The notes beneath the pieces are model-generated. The model was given only the letters and a program-made list of their open reading frames with translations, did not search any database and was not told where the DNA came from. This document shows, piece after piece, positions 50,682 through 60,060 of a stretch of 64,000 nt of DNA. The DNA is from RUG420 sp045642465. Lineage in GTDB: Bacteria; Bacillota; Clostridia; Oscillospirales; Acutalibacteraceae. The stretch is taken from positions 248,001 to 312,000 of the forward strand of contig JAZUIY010000015.1 of assembly GCA_045642465.1 (NCBI GenBank), written 5' to 3'. Position 1 is the stretch's first letter. Each line of letters starts with the position of its first letter. A program made the translations under genes and the position numbers.

Positions 50682-51656
50682 ATGGATTTTAGCAAATTGT
50701 CTTGTGACGCTTGTGACCTTCCGTTTACCCCGGAAGATGACGTTGTTGTGTGCCCGGTTTGTGGCACACCAATGCACCGTTCTTGCTGGAATGAGTTGGG
50801 TCACTGCGTAAATGAACATATTCATGCTGCCGGCTATCAATATGAACTGCCGGTGAATCAGGCTGCCGAAGACCGGAAAGCTGCACAGCAGGCTGCTGCC
50901 AATCAGGTAGACCAAGACCGGGCTGCCAGAAACCCGGGCCCATTTGTGCCAACCGGTGAATACGGCGGCTTTACCAGCTACACCATGGGAGAAAACGGCA
51001 TGGTCCGTCCTACCGTCCGTGTGTTGGACCCAAAAGAAAAACTGGGGGACTATACCGTCAAAGACTATGGCGATATCGTAGTGAAAAACAAAAACAAATA
51101 CGTTCCAAAATTCTTTATTATGGAAGACCGGAAAAGCAAGGTCCGCTTTAACTGGGCTGCTTTCTTCTTCCCGGTATTTTGGGCGTTCTACCGTAAAATG
51201 TATGCCCTTGGCTTTGCCATTATTCTGATAACATCCATTTTGCCACTGGTTTTTGCCGGGGATGTTTTGGAGTATTACAACGTTTATTACGGAACCATGT
51301 ATGAATACATGATGTCTTCTTATTCCGTAGAGGATGAGCAGGCAGCCCAGGCTGCTGCGGACAAAGCCAATCAAAAATTGGATGCCTTGGAAAATAACCG
51401 AGCCGGAAAAGCGTTGGAAGTCAACAACTGTATTTCCACCATTATTTCTGCTCTCATGGCGCTGTTTGGAAACTATCTCTATAAGCTTCACTGTGAAAAA
51501 CTGCTGGCAAAGGCCAAAGAAACCGTTGCCGGAGAAGAAGAACGGGAAAAGTACCTGAAGAAAAAAGGCGGCGTTTCCATTCTGTCTATCCTTTTCGCAG
51601 TCGGTGCCCAACTGATTGTGGCAGCCATTATTTATTTCGCCGGAGGAGGCATTTAA
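50682..51656 (+). CDS. Membrane protein with RING-like zinc domain and DUF2628 region
   Basis: 324 residues. The N-terminus has a RING-like zinc arrangement of Cys and His: CDAC, then VCPVCGTPMHRSCW and GHC within the first 45 residues. A Gln/Ala-rich linker follows, then a DUF2628-type segment RFNWAAFFFPVFWAFYRKMYALG leading into membrane spans, a soluble loop and final spans near residues 300-320. Such proteins occur in Clostridia; prokaryotic RING-like domains are not known to be ubiquitin ligases here. GGAG precedes the ATG. The glmU start codon abuts its stop. Confidence 0.78.
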   Translation: MDFSKLSCDACDLPFTPEDDVVVCPVCGTPMHRSCWNELGHCVNEHIHAAGYQYELPVNQAAEDRKAAQQAAANQVDQDRAARNPGPFVPTGEYGGFTSYTMGENGMVRPTVRVLDPKEKLGDYTVKDYGDIVVKNKNKYVPKFFIMEDRKSKVRFNWAAFFFPVFWAFYRKMYALGFAIILITSILPLVFAGDVLEYYNVYYGTMYEYMMSSYSVEDEQAAQAAADKANQKLDALENNRAGKALEVNNCISTIISALMALFGNYLYKLHCEKLLAKAKETVAGEEEREKYLKKKGGVSILSILFAVGAQLIVAAIIYFAGGGI

Positions 51657-52658
51657 GTGAGTAAAAATAGTGCAATTATCCTCGCTGCAGGCGAAGGAAA
51701 GCGAATGAAATCCAACAAGCCAAAGGCCTTGGCCGAAGTGCTTTTCAAACCCATGATTGATTGGGTGCTGGACGCAGCTAATGCAGCGGGCATTGAAAAG
51801 CCTTGCCTGGTAGTGGGCCATTTGGGCGAACAGTTGGAAGGCTATATTGGAGACCGCTGCAGCATTGCGTACCAGCGGGAACGCTTGGGAACCGGTCATG
51901 CGGTTATGCAGGCCGATGCCTTCTTGCTTTCTTCGGATGCCGACAACATTTTGGTTTTAAATGGGGACGCTCCATTTATGGATGGGGAAACCATTTTGGC
52001 ATCCCTGAAGCTGCATGAAGAAAGTGGCAACGCCGTTACCGTAATTGCAGCGAATATTAAGAACCCAACAGGCTACGGCCGCATTGTCCGCAACCCGGAC
52101 GGTTCCTTAAAGCAGATTGTGGAACAGAAAGATGCCACCGAAGAAGAACGTGCCATTACGGAAGTCAACTCCGGTGCTTACTGGTTTAAGAGAGAAGATC
52201 TCATTTCCTCTTTAAAGGAAATCAAACCGGAAAATGCTGCTCATGAATACTATTTGACCGACACCATTTATGTGCTGAAAAATGCCGGAAAACGTGCCGG
52301 CGTTTATGCCACCGAAAACGGCAACGTGGTTTTAGGCGCCAATGACCGTATTCAGCTGTTGGAACTGAACGACATTGCCCGCAAAGATGTGCTTTATAAG
52401 CATTTAGCCAATGGGGTAGACATTCCGGCGCTGGATGGCATTATCATCGGCAAGGATGTCGAAATTGGTAACGAAACCCAAATTCTGCCAAACACCATCC
52501 TGAAGGGCAACTCCAAAATTGGCAGCAACTGCGTTTTGGGTCCAAACACCCTTGTTGTGAACAGCACGGTTGCCAATGGTGCAAAGCTGAACAATACCGT
52601 AGTAGAGAATGCGAATGTAGAAGAAAATGCAGTGGCAGGCCCATTTGCAAGAATCTAA
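51657..52658 (+). CDS. glmU: UDP-N-acetylglucosamine pyrophosphorylase domain of GlmU, lacking the acetyltransferase
   Basis: Makes UDP-GlcNAc from GlcNAc 1-phosphate and UTP. 333 residues against about 455 for bifunctional GlmU. The uridyltransferase domain is intact: LAAGEGKRMKSNKPKALAEV, LGTGHAVMQA and LNGDAPFMDG. Only a few left-handed beta-helix coils follow and the chain stops at AGPFARI, just where the acetyltransferase catalytic Arg (RPG) normally comes. Nothing in the next 60 bases resembles the missing part in any frame. The GTG start overlaps the previous gene's end with GGAGGAGG upstream. Followed by pth and mfd as in other Bacillota. Confidence 0.88.
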   Translation: MSKNSAIILAAGEGKRMKSNKPKALAEVLFKPMIDWVLDAANAAGIEKPCLVVGHLGEQLEGYIGDRCSIAYQRERLGTGHAVMQADAFLLSSDADNILVLNGDAPFMDGETILASLKLHEESGNAVTVIAANIKNPTGYGRIVRNPDGSLKQIVEQKDATEEERAITEVNSGAYWFKREDLISSLKEIKPENAAHEYYLTDTIYVLKNAGKRAGVYATENGNVVLGANDRIQLLELNDIARKDVLYKHLANGVDIPALDGIIIGKDVEIGNETQILPNTILKGNSKIGSNCVLGPNTLVVNSTVANGAKLNNTVVENANVEENAVAGPFARI

Positions 52659-52713
52659 CTGAAGTGATACTATGTTTGAAAATTTAAAATCCATCTTTCA
52701 AAAGGAAGAGATT

Positions 52714-53274
52714 ATGTACATTATTGCAGGCCTGGGAAATCCGGGCTCCAAGTACGAAAACACCCGTCATAACGCCGGCTGGCTCTGCATGGACCGGTTG
52801 GGAGACAAGTATGGTGTCAAATTGGACCGCGTGCGGTTCCGGGCACTGACCGCCACTTGTGTTATAAACGGTGAAAAATGTCTCTTGATGAAGCCAACCA
52901 CCTTTATGAACAACAGCGGGGAAGCCATTGGCGAAGCCGCTAGGTTTTTCAAGGTGCCGGAAGACCACGTCATTGTTCTTTCCGATGACATCAATTTGAC
53001 ACCGGGGAAACTGCGGATTCGAAGAAGCGGTTCCGCCGGAGGTCATAACGGGCTGAAGAGCATTATTTATGATTTGGGCGGAGACGGTTTCCCAAGAGTC
53101 CGCATTGGCGTAGGAGACCGAGCCAATCCAAATTATGATTTGGCAGATTTCGTACTGGGAAAGTTTTCCAAAGACGAAATGGAGTTGATGACAGAGGCTT
53201 TTGATGCTGCCATTGACTCCGTAGAACTGATTGTGGCCGGAAATATAGGCGAGGCCATGAACAGACATAACTAA
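52714..53274 (+). CDS. pth: Peptidyl-tRNA hydrolase
   Basis: Recycles tRNA from prematurely released peptidyl-tRNA. 186 residues with the N-terminal IIAGLGNPGSKYENTRHNAG holding the catalytic His, the substrate motif KPTTFMNNSGEAI and SAGGHNGLKSI. AAGGA supports the ATG at 52714; an in-frame ATG at 52672 would add 14 residues with a weaker site. Part of the glmU-pth-mfd run. Confidence 0.95.
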   Translation: MYIIAGLGNPGSKYENTRHNAGWLCMDRLGDKYGVKLDRVRFRALTATCVINGEKCLLMKPTTFMNNSGEAIGEAARFFKVPEDHVIVLSDDINLTPGKLRIRRSGSAGGHNGLKSIIYDLGGDGFPRVRIGVGDRANPNYDLADFVLGKFSKDEMELMTEAFDAAIDSVELIVAGNIGEAMNRHN

Positions 53275-53282
53275 AAAAGACA

Positions 53283-53307
53283 CCCCCACTTTTCTAAAGT
53301 GGGGGCA
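53283..53307 (+). other. Strong hairpin between pth and mfd without T-run
   Basis: CCCCCACTTT pairs with AAAGTGGGGG. The lack of a following T-run argues against intrinsic termination; it may be a processing or stability element. Confidence 0.6.
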
Positions 53308-53345
53308 TTACCCGTTTGGGATAAATGAAAAAAGAAGGAAAAACA

Positions 53346-56300
53346 ATGTCAGGTTTTTCGGAAGCCCTTGCGGGAAGCAAGGACTATCAATCCATTCTTT
53401 CCGACATTAATGGCGGTTTCTTTCCCTTTGGGATTTTAGGCGCCATCCATATTCAAAAAGCGTTCCTGCTGCACTCCATTTTGGAGTCAACGGGCCGTCG
53501 CCTTATGCTCCTTGTGCCAGACGAAGGCACCGCTACCAAAATGGCAGCAGACCTTAGGTCTTTTGGCACCTCGGCAGTGGTCTGCCCGGCCAAGGACATT
53601 TCCTTTATTTCGGATCAGGTTCGCAGTAAGGACTATGAGCAGCAGCGTATGGGTGCCCTTTGCGCCTGGGCCTTGGGGCAGACGAAGGTGCTGATTCTCT
53701 CTGCCGAGGCAGCATTGCAAAAGACCATTCCGTCTTCCACCTTGAAAAAGCGGATGTTCCGCTTGACCCGTGGGGAAGACGTGGACCAACAGGAACTGTT
53801 GGCCGCCTTGGTTGCTGCCGGTTATACCCGTGCAGACGAAGTAGAGGGCAAGGGCCAGTTTGCCGTCCGCGGCGGTATTATTGACTTCTTCCCGCCGGAG
53901 CGGGAACAGCCGCTCCGTATGGAACTTTGGGGAGATACCATTGATACCATTGCGGAATTTGAGGTGGAAAGCCAGCGTCGTACGGACTTAGTGGATTCCG
54001 TCCTCATTACCCCTTCCACCGAATTGATTGTGGAAGACGAGGAACGGCTGACGGAGGACATCCTGGCCATTGCCAAGAAAGTCCGCACCAAAAATGCAGA
54101 TGAGGTAAAAGCCAAATTCCAGCGGGATGTGGACAACATCCGCGCCGGCCATGAACTTTGCCTGGATAAATACATTAACTTAATGCATGAAAATGCCACG
54201 ACACCATTGGGCTATTTAGAAGCAGGGGACCTGCTTTGTGTAGCCGAAAGCGGCGGGGTAAGAGAAAAGGCCAAAGGGGCAGAAAAACTTTTACGGGAAG
54301 AAGTAAAAGATGCGCTGGAGCTGGGAGAACTCTGCAAAGCCCTGGGGGACTTTGCCATAGATTTCTCCATGCTGACAGAAGACTATCAGCATGCGGATAT
54401 GTTCTACCTGGATAACTTTGCCAGAGGCAGTTTTGACATTCCAATCAAAGAACTCTACAGCCTTTCCTTGGGCCAGTCTCCGGCTTGGAACGGAACCATG
54501 TCCTCTTTGCTTCGAGACTGCCTTCCAACCCACACCAAAGCTGCCACCGTGGTGGTGGCTGCCGGAACAGAAAAAGCCGCCAAAGCCTTGGTGGAAGACT
54601 TAGAGGAAGAGGGTCAAAAAGCGGTTTACTATTCTCTCGTTCCAAAGGCCTTCCCAGAAGGGGTCATTTCTGTCATTCCGTGTTCTTTCTCCGCCGGGGT
54701 GGTAGTGAAGGCCACCGACTTTTATTTGGTGACCCACGGAAACAGGTCCACCGGTATCCGCCGAAAGATTCACGGTGCCAAGAGCAAGGACGTATTCCAC
54801 AGCTTAGATGAACTCCATAAGGGAGACCCTGTGGTACACGCCATTCACGGCATTGGTATCTTCGAAGGCATTGAAAACCTGAAGGTAGGCGGCATTACCA
54901 AGGACTATATCAAATTGAAATACGCCAAGGGGGACGCCCTCTACGTTCCGGTTACCCAGCTGGACTTGATTTCCAAGTACATCGGTCCGAAGGACGACAG
55001 CAAAATGGTGAAACTGAATCGCCTCGGGTCCAAGGACTGGGAAAAATCCAAAACCCGTGTCCGGGCAGCCGTTGCCGATATGGCCAAGGAGTTGACCGAA
55101 CTTTACGCCAAGCGTTTGGCTACGCCGGGTTACGCCTTCTCTCCGGACATTGACATGCACGGGGACTTTGACCGCAAATTCGAATATGAAGAAACCGAAG
55201 ACCAGCTGCGCTGCATCCAGGAAATCAAACACGACATGGAAAAGCCGTATCCAATGGACCGTCTGCTCTGTGGCGATGTAGGATTTGGCAAAACCGAAGT
55301 GGCCCTCCGGGCCGCCTTCAAGTGCATTGCAGATGGAAAGCAATGTGCGCTGCTGGTGCCAACCACCATTCTGGCGTATCAGCACTACAACACGTTGGTG
55401 CAGCGCTTTGATGGTTTCCCGGTTCGCATTGAAATGCTGTCCCGCTTCCGTACCCCAAAGGAACAGAAGCAGATTTTAGCGGACTTGCGCCGGGGACAGA
55501 TTGATATTGTGGTGGGAACCCACCGCCTGATTTCCACGGATGTCAGTTTCCGGGACATTGGGCTGCTCATTGTAGACGAAGAGCAACGCTTCGGGGTGGC
55601 GCAAAAAGAAAAGGTGAAACAGAAGTTCCCGAACGTGGATGTACTCACCCTTTCTGCAACCCCAATTCCACGAACCTTGAACATGGCTATGTCCGGTATC
55701 CGTGACATGTCCATTATGGAAGAAGCACCTTTAGACCGTCACCCAATTCAGACTTACGTCTTAGAATATGATGCAGGCATCTTAGCCCAAGCCATAGAGC
55801 GGGAGCTCCGCCGTGGCGGCCAGGTCTATTACATGCATAACAATGTAGATAACATTATGCATGTGGCAGCCAAAATCAAAGAATGGGTGCCGGAAGCCCG
55901 GGTGGGCATAGCCCACGGCAAAATGTCGGAAGATGAACTCTCCGACATATGGGCCGAGCTGATGGAAGGCACCATAGACGTCCTTGTCTGCACCACCATT
56001 ATTGAAACCGGTGTAGACGTGCCAAACGTCAACACCCTAATTATTGAACATGCAGACAGATACGGCCTTTCTCAGCTGCACCAGATCCGTGGCCGCATTG
56101 GCCGCTCCAGCCGCCGTGCTGTGGCCTACTTTACCTACAGCGGTGGCAGGGAACTGACAGACATTGCCCAGCGCCGTCTGTCCGCCATCCGGGAATATAC
56201 CGAATTTGGTTCCGGCTTCAAAATTGCCATGCGGGACATGGAACTCCGTGGCGCCGGTAACATTTTAGGTGCCCAGCAGCACGGCCACATGGAATCTGTT

Positions 56301-56843
56301 GGTTACGACATGTACATGAAACTCCTCTCCGAAGCCATTGAAGGGGAGAAGGAGGGACTAGAAAAGCCGAAGGAAGAAAAGGAATGCCTCATTGACCTTC
56401 AGATGGATGCCCATATTCCGGAGAATTACATTGAGAGCATACCGAATCGCCTTAGCATGTACCGGCGCATTGCCGACATTCGGACCATGGACGATGCTTC
56501 CGATGTAGTGGACGAACTGATTGACCGGTTCGGAGACCCGCCTCCTGCCGTAGAAGGCCTTATTGAAGTGGCGCTGCTCCGAAACCAGGCAGCAGACCTG
56601 GGCATTTACGAAGTGGCCCAGCGGGGAGACCAGCTGCTCCTCTACTGGAACGAAATCAACATGCATGGGGCAGCCCGCTTATCTGGGGACATGAGGGGTC
56701 GGATTACGGTGAATGCCAGTGCCAAACCGTATTTGGGAATTAAATTAGAACCATCCTCCGGAGCCCTTAGCGACTTGAAAAAAGCCCTTCTCATTCTGAC
56801 CGCTGATGCCAAAGAACAGGCATTGGCCTTGTCCAATGAGTAA
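53346..56843 (+). CDS. mfd: Transcription-repair coupling factor
   Basis: Displaces stalled RNA polymerase and recruits UvrA. 1165 residues: UvrB-like N-terminal domains (QFAVRGGIIDFFPPEREQPL), the polymerase-interacting domain (VHAIHGIGIFEGIENL), Walker A CGDVGFGKTEVALRAAFK, DEEQRFGV, motif VI HQIRGRIGRSSRRAVAYF, and the C-terminal TRCF domain. AAGGA before the ATG at 53346 is better than the ATG at 53325. A promoter for the next gene lies inside its last codons. Confidence 0.97.
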   Translation: MSGFSEALAGSKDYQSILSDINGGFFPFGILGAIHIQKAFLLHSILESTGRRLMLLVPDEGTATKMAADLRSFGTSAVVCPAKDISFISDQVRSKDYEQQRMGALCAWALGQTKVLILSAEAALQKTIPSSTLKKRMFRLTRGEDVDQQELLAALVAAGYTRADEVEGKGQFAVRGGIIDFFPPEREQPLRMELWGDTIDTIAEFEVESQRRTDLVDSVLITPSTELIVEDEERLTEDILAIAKKVRTKNADEVKAKFQRDVDNIRAGHELCLDKYINLMHENATTPLGYLEAGDLLCVAESGGVREKAKGAEKLLREEVKDALELGELCKALGDFAIDFSMLTEDYQHADMFYLDNFARGSFDIPIKELYSLSLGQSPAWNGTMSSLLRDCLPTHTKAATVVVAAGTEKAAKALVEDLEEEGQKAVYYSLVPKAFPEGVISVIPCSFSAGVVVKATDFYLVTHGNRSTGIRRKIHGAKSKDVFHSLDELHKGDPVVHAIHGIGIFEGIENLKVGGITKDYIKLKYAKGDALYVPVTQLDLISKYIGPKDDSKMVKLNRLGSKDWEKSKTRVRAAVADMAKELTELYAKRLATPGYAFSPDIDMHGDFDRKFEYEETEDQLRCIQEIKHDMEKPYPMDRLLCGDVGFGKTEVALRAAFKCIADGKQCALLVPTTILAYQHYNTLVQRFDGFPVRIEMLSRFRTPKEQKQILADLRRGQIDIVVGTHRLISTDVSFRDIGLLIVDEEQRFGVAQKEKVKQKFPNVDVLTLSATPIPRTLNMAMSGIRDMSIMEEAPLDRHPIQTYVLEYDAGILAQAIERELRRGGQVYYMHNNVDNIMHVAAKIKEWVPEARVGIAHGKMSEDELSDIWAELMEGTIDVLVCTTIIETGVDVPNVNTLIIEHADRYGLSQLHQIRGRIGRSSRRAVAYFTYSGGRELTDIAQRRLSAIREYTEFGSGFKIAMRDMELRGAGNILGAQQHGHMESVGYDMYMKLLSEAIEGEKEGLEKPKEEKECLIDLQMDAHIPENYIESIPNRLSMYRRIADIRTMDDASDVVDELIDRFGDPPPAVEGLIEVALLRNQAADLGIYEVAQRGDQLLLYWNEINMHGAARLSGDMRGRITVNASAKPYLGIKLEPSSGALSDLKKALLILTADAKEQALALSNE

Positions 56844-56857
56844 GGTTCTTGTATAAT
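56829..56857 (+). promoter_or_regulatory. Promoter of the SGNH hydrolase gene
   Basis: TTGTCC (56829-56834), 17-base spacer, TATAAT (56852-56857); it overlaps the end of mfd. Confidence 0.72.
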
Positions 56858-56887
56858 GTTTAAGATTTTGAATTGGAGGTATTTCGA

Positions 56888-57802
56888 ATGAAAAGATCTA
56901 CCAGAAGAGTCATTGCTCTTCTCTTGGCCCTGTTGATGATGGTTACCACAAGCGTTTCTGCGTTTGCTTCTGGATTCATCATTCCAAGAAACATTAAAGT
57001 ACAAGCTTATAACGGAAAATCCTATTCCACTTACACCCAGTTGGGTGACTCCGTAGCAGTAGGCTTTTCTCTGCCAGACTACAAACGATCTGTTCGTAAG
57101 CAGCGTGTAGAAGGCACTTACGGTGCTATTGTGGCAGATAAAGTTCATGCGAAGAAGTACTATGCTTATGCACAGGATGGCTTCCGTTCTGCCGAAATCC
57201 GTATGCTGTTAGACAACAGCTACAACGGAGACGAACTGACCGACACTGAAGTAAAAGATGCTACAGAAGGCCGTACTACCAAGGCTACCTTGAAGGCACA
57301 GAGAAAGCAGTATCAAAGTGCGGTTAAGGCTTCTGACCTGATTACCCTTGACTGCGGTTTCAACGACATTTGGCTGAAGATTGTAGGCGCTTCCCATGAA
57401 GAAATTTACAAGTGGCCTATTTCTTACACCGAAGCATTCATGACTATGCTGACCGATTACAATGAAAACTACACCGCTTGTGTAAAATCCATTGTAAAGA
57501 TGAACCCGAAGGCAACCGTAGTTCTGGTTGGTACCTATAACCCATGTGAACATTGGGACCTTCCTCCATACTCCGGCCTTTACTGGGGTAAGTTCTTAGA
57601 TTTGCTTTACCTGCAGATGAACAACGTAAAGAAGGATTTGGCAAACCAGTATAAGAACGTTATTTACGTAGATGTTCCGGATACCGAAGTGTTTACCGAA
57701 CATACTCCGCTGCTAATTGGCGGTTTTGACCCTCATCCAACCGTTGACGGTCATAAGTACATGGCTAACCAGATTCTTTCCGGTTTGGAAGCTAAGAAAT
57801 AA
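56888..57802 (+). CDS. Secreted SGNH/GDSL-family hydrolase
   Basis: 304 residues with a signal peptide ending near VSAFA. SGNH blocks: LGDSVAVGFSL (catalytic Ser), the Gly of QDGFRSAEIR, LDCGFNDIW (Asn) and DPHPTVDGHKYMA (Asp-x-x-His). The fold matches secreted esterases, lipases or carbohydrate deacetylases acting outside the cell. GGAGG precedes the ATG at 56888. Own promoter and terminator. Substrate unknown; cell-envelope or dietary polysaccharide acetyl groups are possibilities. Confidence 0.88.
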   Translation: MKRSTRRVIALLLALLMMVTTSVSAFASGFIIPRNIKVQAYNGKSYSTYTQLGDSVAVGFSLPDYKRSVRKQRVEGTYGAIVADKVHAKKYYAYAQDGFRSAEIRMLLDNSYNGDELTDTEVKDATEGRTTKATLKAQRKQYQSAVKASDLITLDCGFNDIWLKIVGASHEEIYKWPISYTEAFMTMLTDYNENYTACVKSIVKMNPKATVVLVGTYNPCEHWDLPPYSGLYWGKFLDLLYLQMNNVKKDLANQYKNVIYVDVPDTEVFTEHTPLLIGGFDPHPTVDGHKYMANQILSGLEAKK

Positions 57803-57812
57803 AAAGCACAAT

Positions 57813-57850
57813 AAAAAACTCCTTCCCACTTGGGAAGGAGTTTTCTTTTT
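57813..57850. terminator. Bidirectional terminator between the SGNH hydrolase and ABC permease genes
   Basis: AAAACTCCTTCCCA pairs with GGGAAGGAGTTTT around CTT, with T-run. Confidence 0.92.
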
Positions 57851-58700
57851 AGTCTAAGTTCAATTTGTGTTCCATGATGAAACTGGTACCAAAGAACAAC
57901 GCAACCGTAATAAGGAAGTTGAGGATGGTACTGCCAATCATGGTGGTTTGTACCGCTACGCCGGAGCTGGTCAAATAACCAGGGATGACACCGGAAAGAA
58001 CGGAGCTTTCAAACCACATGTAAACGAAGAACAAAACGAGAACTACAATTTGGCAGACGCCGAAACTAATGATGGCGCCGGCAACCTTATGAGATTTGTA
58101 TAGCAACTGGCCAAAGGCAATGGAGAAGTACCAAATCATAATGAAGCAGCAGAATCCAACCACCAGCAGGAGAATGACTTCTGCAATAAAGAGCTTTGGA
58201 TCTGTACCCAGGGAGTCACGGATGTATCCGGCATCTCCAAAGTGGGTCATCATATTATATAAGGTTTTAAAGTCGTCAATCAGTTCATCGTAGTGGCCGA
58301 AGGTAATGATTAAGGAAAGTACAGAAACTGCCAATCCAATAACAACCCAGACAACGGAGTTGGAGAACTTGGAAAGGATTAACTGTGGCGCCTTCGTTGG
58401 CAAAGTCAACATCAAATATCCTTCGTCGGTGAAGAAGTTCTTGTAGAACCGGTAAATCAAGAAGAAAATGGTCATCCCGATGGAAACAATGAATGCAACC
58501 ACAAAGAGGACACTCAGCAGGGAAGATGTGTACTGCAGTACCTTTGCAAAGGATGCCGGAACCGCATCTACAATGGCTTGTCTGGTAGCCAGCCAAGTGG
58601 TGAGTCTACCCAGCAGTGCTACCGCAAGAACTACAATGTAGGTTGGGCAAAGCACTTTGCTGATAGATAAGAATTCGTGTTTGATTAATTTTCCTAGCAT
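57849..58700 (-). CDS. ABC transporter permease
   Basis: 283 residues with about six membrane segments, of the ABC-2-like permease type that pairs with a single ATPase. It starts MLGKLIKHEFLSISK, a common opening for such permeases, and overlaps the ATPase gene by 7 bases, so both are made together. Substrate unknown; similar pairs export peptides, lantibiotics or envelope-stress compounds. No regulator gene of the GntR type is adjacent. Confidence 0.82.
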   Translation of the reverse strand: MLGKLIKHEFLSISKVLCPTYIVVLAVALLGRLTTWLATRQAIVDAVPASFAKVLQYTSSLLSVLFVVAFIVSIGMTIFFLIYRFYKNFFTDEGYLMLTLPTKAPQLILSKFSNSVVWVVIGLAVSVLSLIITFGHYDELIDDFKTLYNMMTHFGDAGYIRDSLGTDPKLFIAEVILLLVVGFCCFIMIWYFSIAFGQLLYKSHKVAGAIISFGVCQIVVLVLFFVYMWFESSVLSGVIPGYLTSSGVAVQTTMIGSTILNFLITVALFFGTSFIMEHKLNLD

Positions 58701-59392
58701 CTGAATTCCTCCCTGAACAAACTGTCTACCGTCATGCCTTTTTCCTTGACGTCTTCTACGGTGCCGTAGCGGAGCAGGTCTCCGTTGCGGATGAAGACGA
58801 ATTCGTCAAGGACCGGTTCAATGTCGGCGATTAAGTGGGTAGAGAGTACCACAGTGGCTTCCTTATTATAGTTGCCAATGATGGTATCCAGAATGTAATC
58901 TCTGGCTGCCGGGTCAACCCCGCCAATTGGTTCATCCAATAAGTAGAGCTGAGCCTGACGGCTCATAACCAAGATTAACTGTACCTTTTCACGGGTACCT
59001 TTGGAGAGCGCTTTGAACTTTCTGCTTGGATCAATATTTAAATGATTCAACATTTCATAGGCTCTGTCTTTGTCTAAGTCGGAATAGAAGTCGGCCATGA
59101 ACTTTACCATTTGGTTTACGGTCATGGTGTCCGGAAGGTAATTCCGTTCCGGAAGATAGGCAACAATCTTTTTGGTTTCTTTGCCCGGCTTCATGCCATC
59201 AATAAGAAGTTCTCCTTTGGTAGGGAGCAACAGCCCACAAGCTAATTTGATTAAGGTGGTCTTACCGCTTCCGTTTGGTCCGAGAAGACCAATGACCTTT
59301 CCTTTTGGAAGCTGTAAGTCAATGCCTCTTAATGCTGTGAAGCTGCCATACTTTTTCTCTAAGCCTTTGCATTCGAGAATGTATTCAGCCAT
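58694..59392 (-). CDS. ABC transporter ATP-binding protein
   Basis: 232 residues: Walker A LLGPNGSGKTTLIKLA, a Q-loop, signature ALSKGTREKVQLILVMSR (degenerate LSxGxxxK form), Walker B LYLLDEPIGGVDPAARDYIL and the switch His in VVLSTHLI. GGAGG lies 8 bases before the ATG at 59392. Forms a two-gene operon with the overlapping permease. A TATAAT lies about 65-70 bases upstream on the minus strand. Confidence 0.93.
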   Translation of the reverse strand: MAEYILECKGLEKKYGSFTALRGIDLQLPKGKVIGLLGPNGSGKTTLIKLACGLLLPTKGELLIDGMKPGKETKKIVAYLPERNYLPDTMTVNQMVKFMADFYSDLDKDRAYEMLNHLNIDPSRKFKALSKGTREKVQLILVMSRQAQLYLLDEPIGGVDPAARDYILDTIIGNYNKEATVVLSTHLIADIEPVLDEFVFIRNGDLLRYGTVEDVKEKGMTVDSLFREEFRC

Positions 59393-59515
59393 TTCTGAAT
59401 CCTCCAATCATGAGATTTGCATGCATCATACTGGAATCAGTTAAAACGTACTTTAACATTATAATCCAGAACCTTCTTCCTTCAAGTCTAGATTATGCCG
59501 GAAGGGCAAAATTCG

Positions 59516-59544
59516 TTGACACTATCGGGGAAATTGGGTATGAT
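59516..59544 (+). promoter_or_regulatory. Strong promoter of the Ala/Lys coiled-coil protein gene
   Basis: Consensus TTGACA (59516-59521), 17-base spacer, TATGAT (59539-59544). Confidence 0.85.
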
Positions 59545-59601
59545 TAATTACAGTATTGATTAACCGTGGGGTAAACTCTGCGGTGAGAGGGGTTATTTGA
59601 A

Positions 59602-60045
59602 ATGAAATCAACTGATAAACTTGTTACCGCACTTGCCGCATTCGCTAGTGGCGTTGCTGGTGCTATCAATACAGTTTCTGACGGCACTCCGGAAGGGGAA
59701 TCCCCATTTGAAGCTTTCTTCGCTTCCAGAAGAACCGCTGTAGACTATGCACAGGACAAGAAGGCTGCTTTGAAGAAAGAAAAGGCTGCCCTTGCTAAGG
59801 AACAGAAGAAACTGAACAAGAAAATCCAGAAACAGCGCCAGAAGCAGGCAGAAAAAATCTACAAGCAGCGCATTGCTAAGGGTTATGACGCTTCCCTGGC
59901 AGCAATGGACGAAGCAGCTGTACAGAACGCTTCTGACAGAAGAGCTGCAGCAGTGAAGAAGCTTGCCGGTGAATCCACCATCCTTGCTAAGGCTAAGGCT
60001 GAAGCAGATGCAAGAGAAGCCGCTCGCATTAAGGCTGCTAAATAA
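59602..60045 (+). CDS. Ala/Lys-rich coiled-coil protein of unknown function
   Basis: 147 residues. The first 25 (KLVTALAAFASGVAGAIN) form an amphipathic or weakly hydrophobic helix; residues 45-147 are an almost continuous charged helix rich in Ala, Lys, Gln and Glu (DKKAALKKEKAALAKEQKKL), with no Cys or Trp. The codon bias resembles that of highly expressed genes, the promoter is close to consensus, and GAGAGGGG lies upstream. Single gene with its own terminator. I know no family. A structural or DNA- or envelope-associated role is possible but unproven. Confidence 0.7.
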   Translation: MKSTDKLVTALAAFASGVAGAINTVSDGTPEGESPFEAFFASRRTAVDYAQDKKAALKKEKAALAKEQKKLNKKIQKQRQKQAEKIYKQRIAKGYDASLAAMDEAAVQNASDRRAAAVKKLAGESTILAKAKAEADAREAARIKAAK

Positions 60046-60060
60046 GCAACAAGGAAAACT

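Noticed and set aside
50640..51899. 419-codon minus-strand frame opposite the RING-like gene and glmU start
   Set aside because: Overlaps two well-supported genes, no ribosome site, no recognisable motif.
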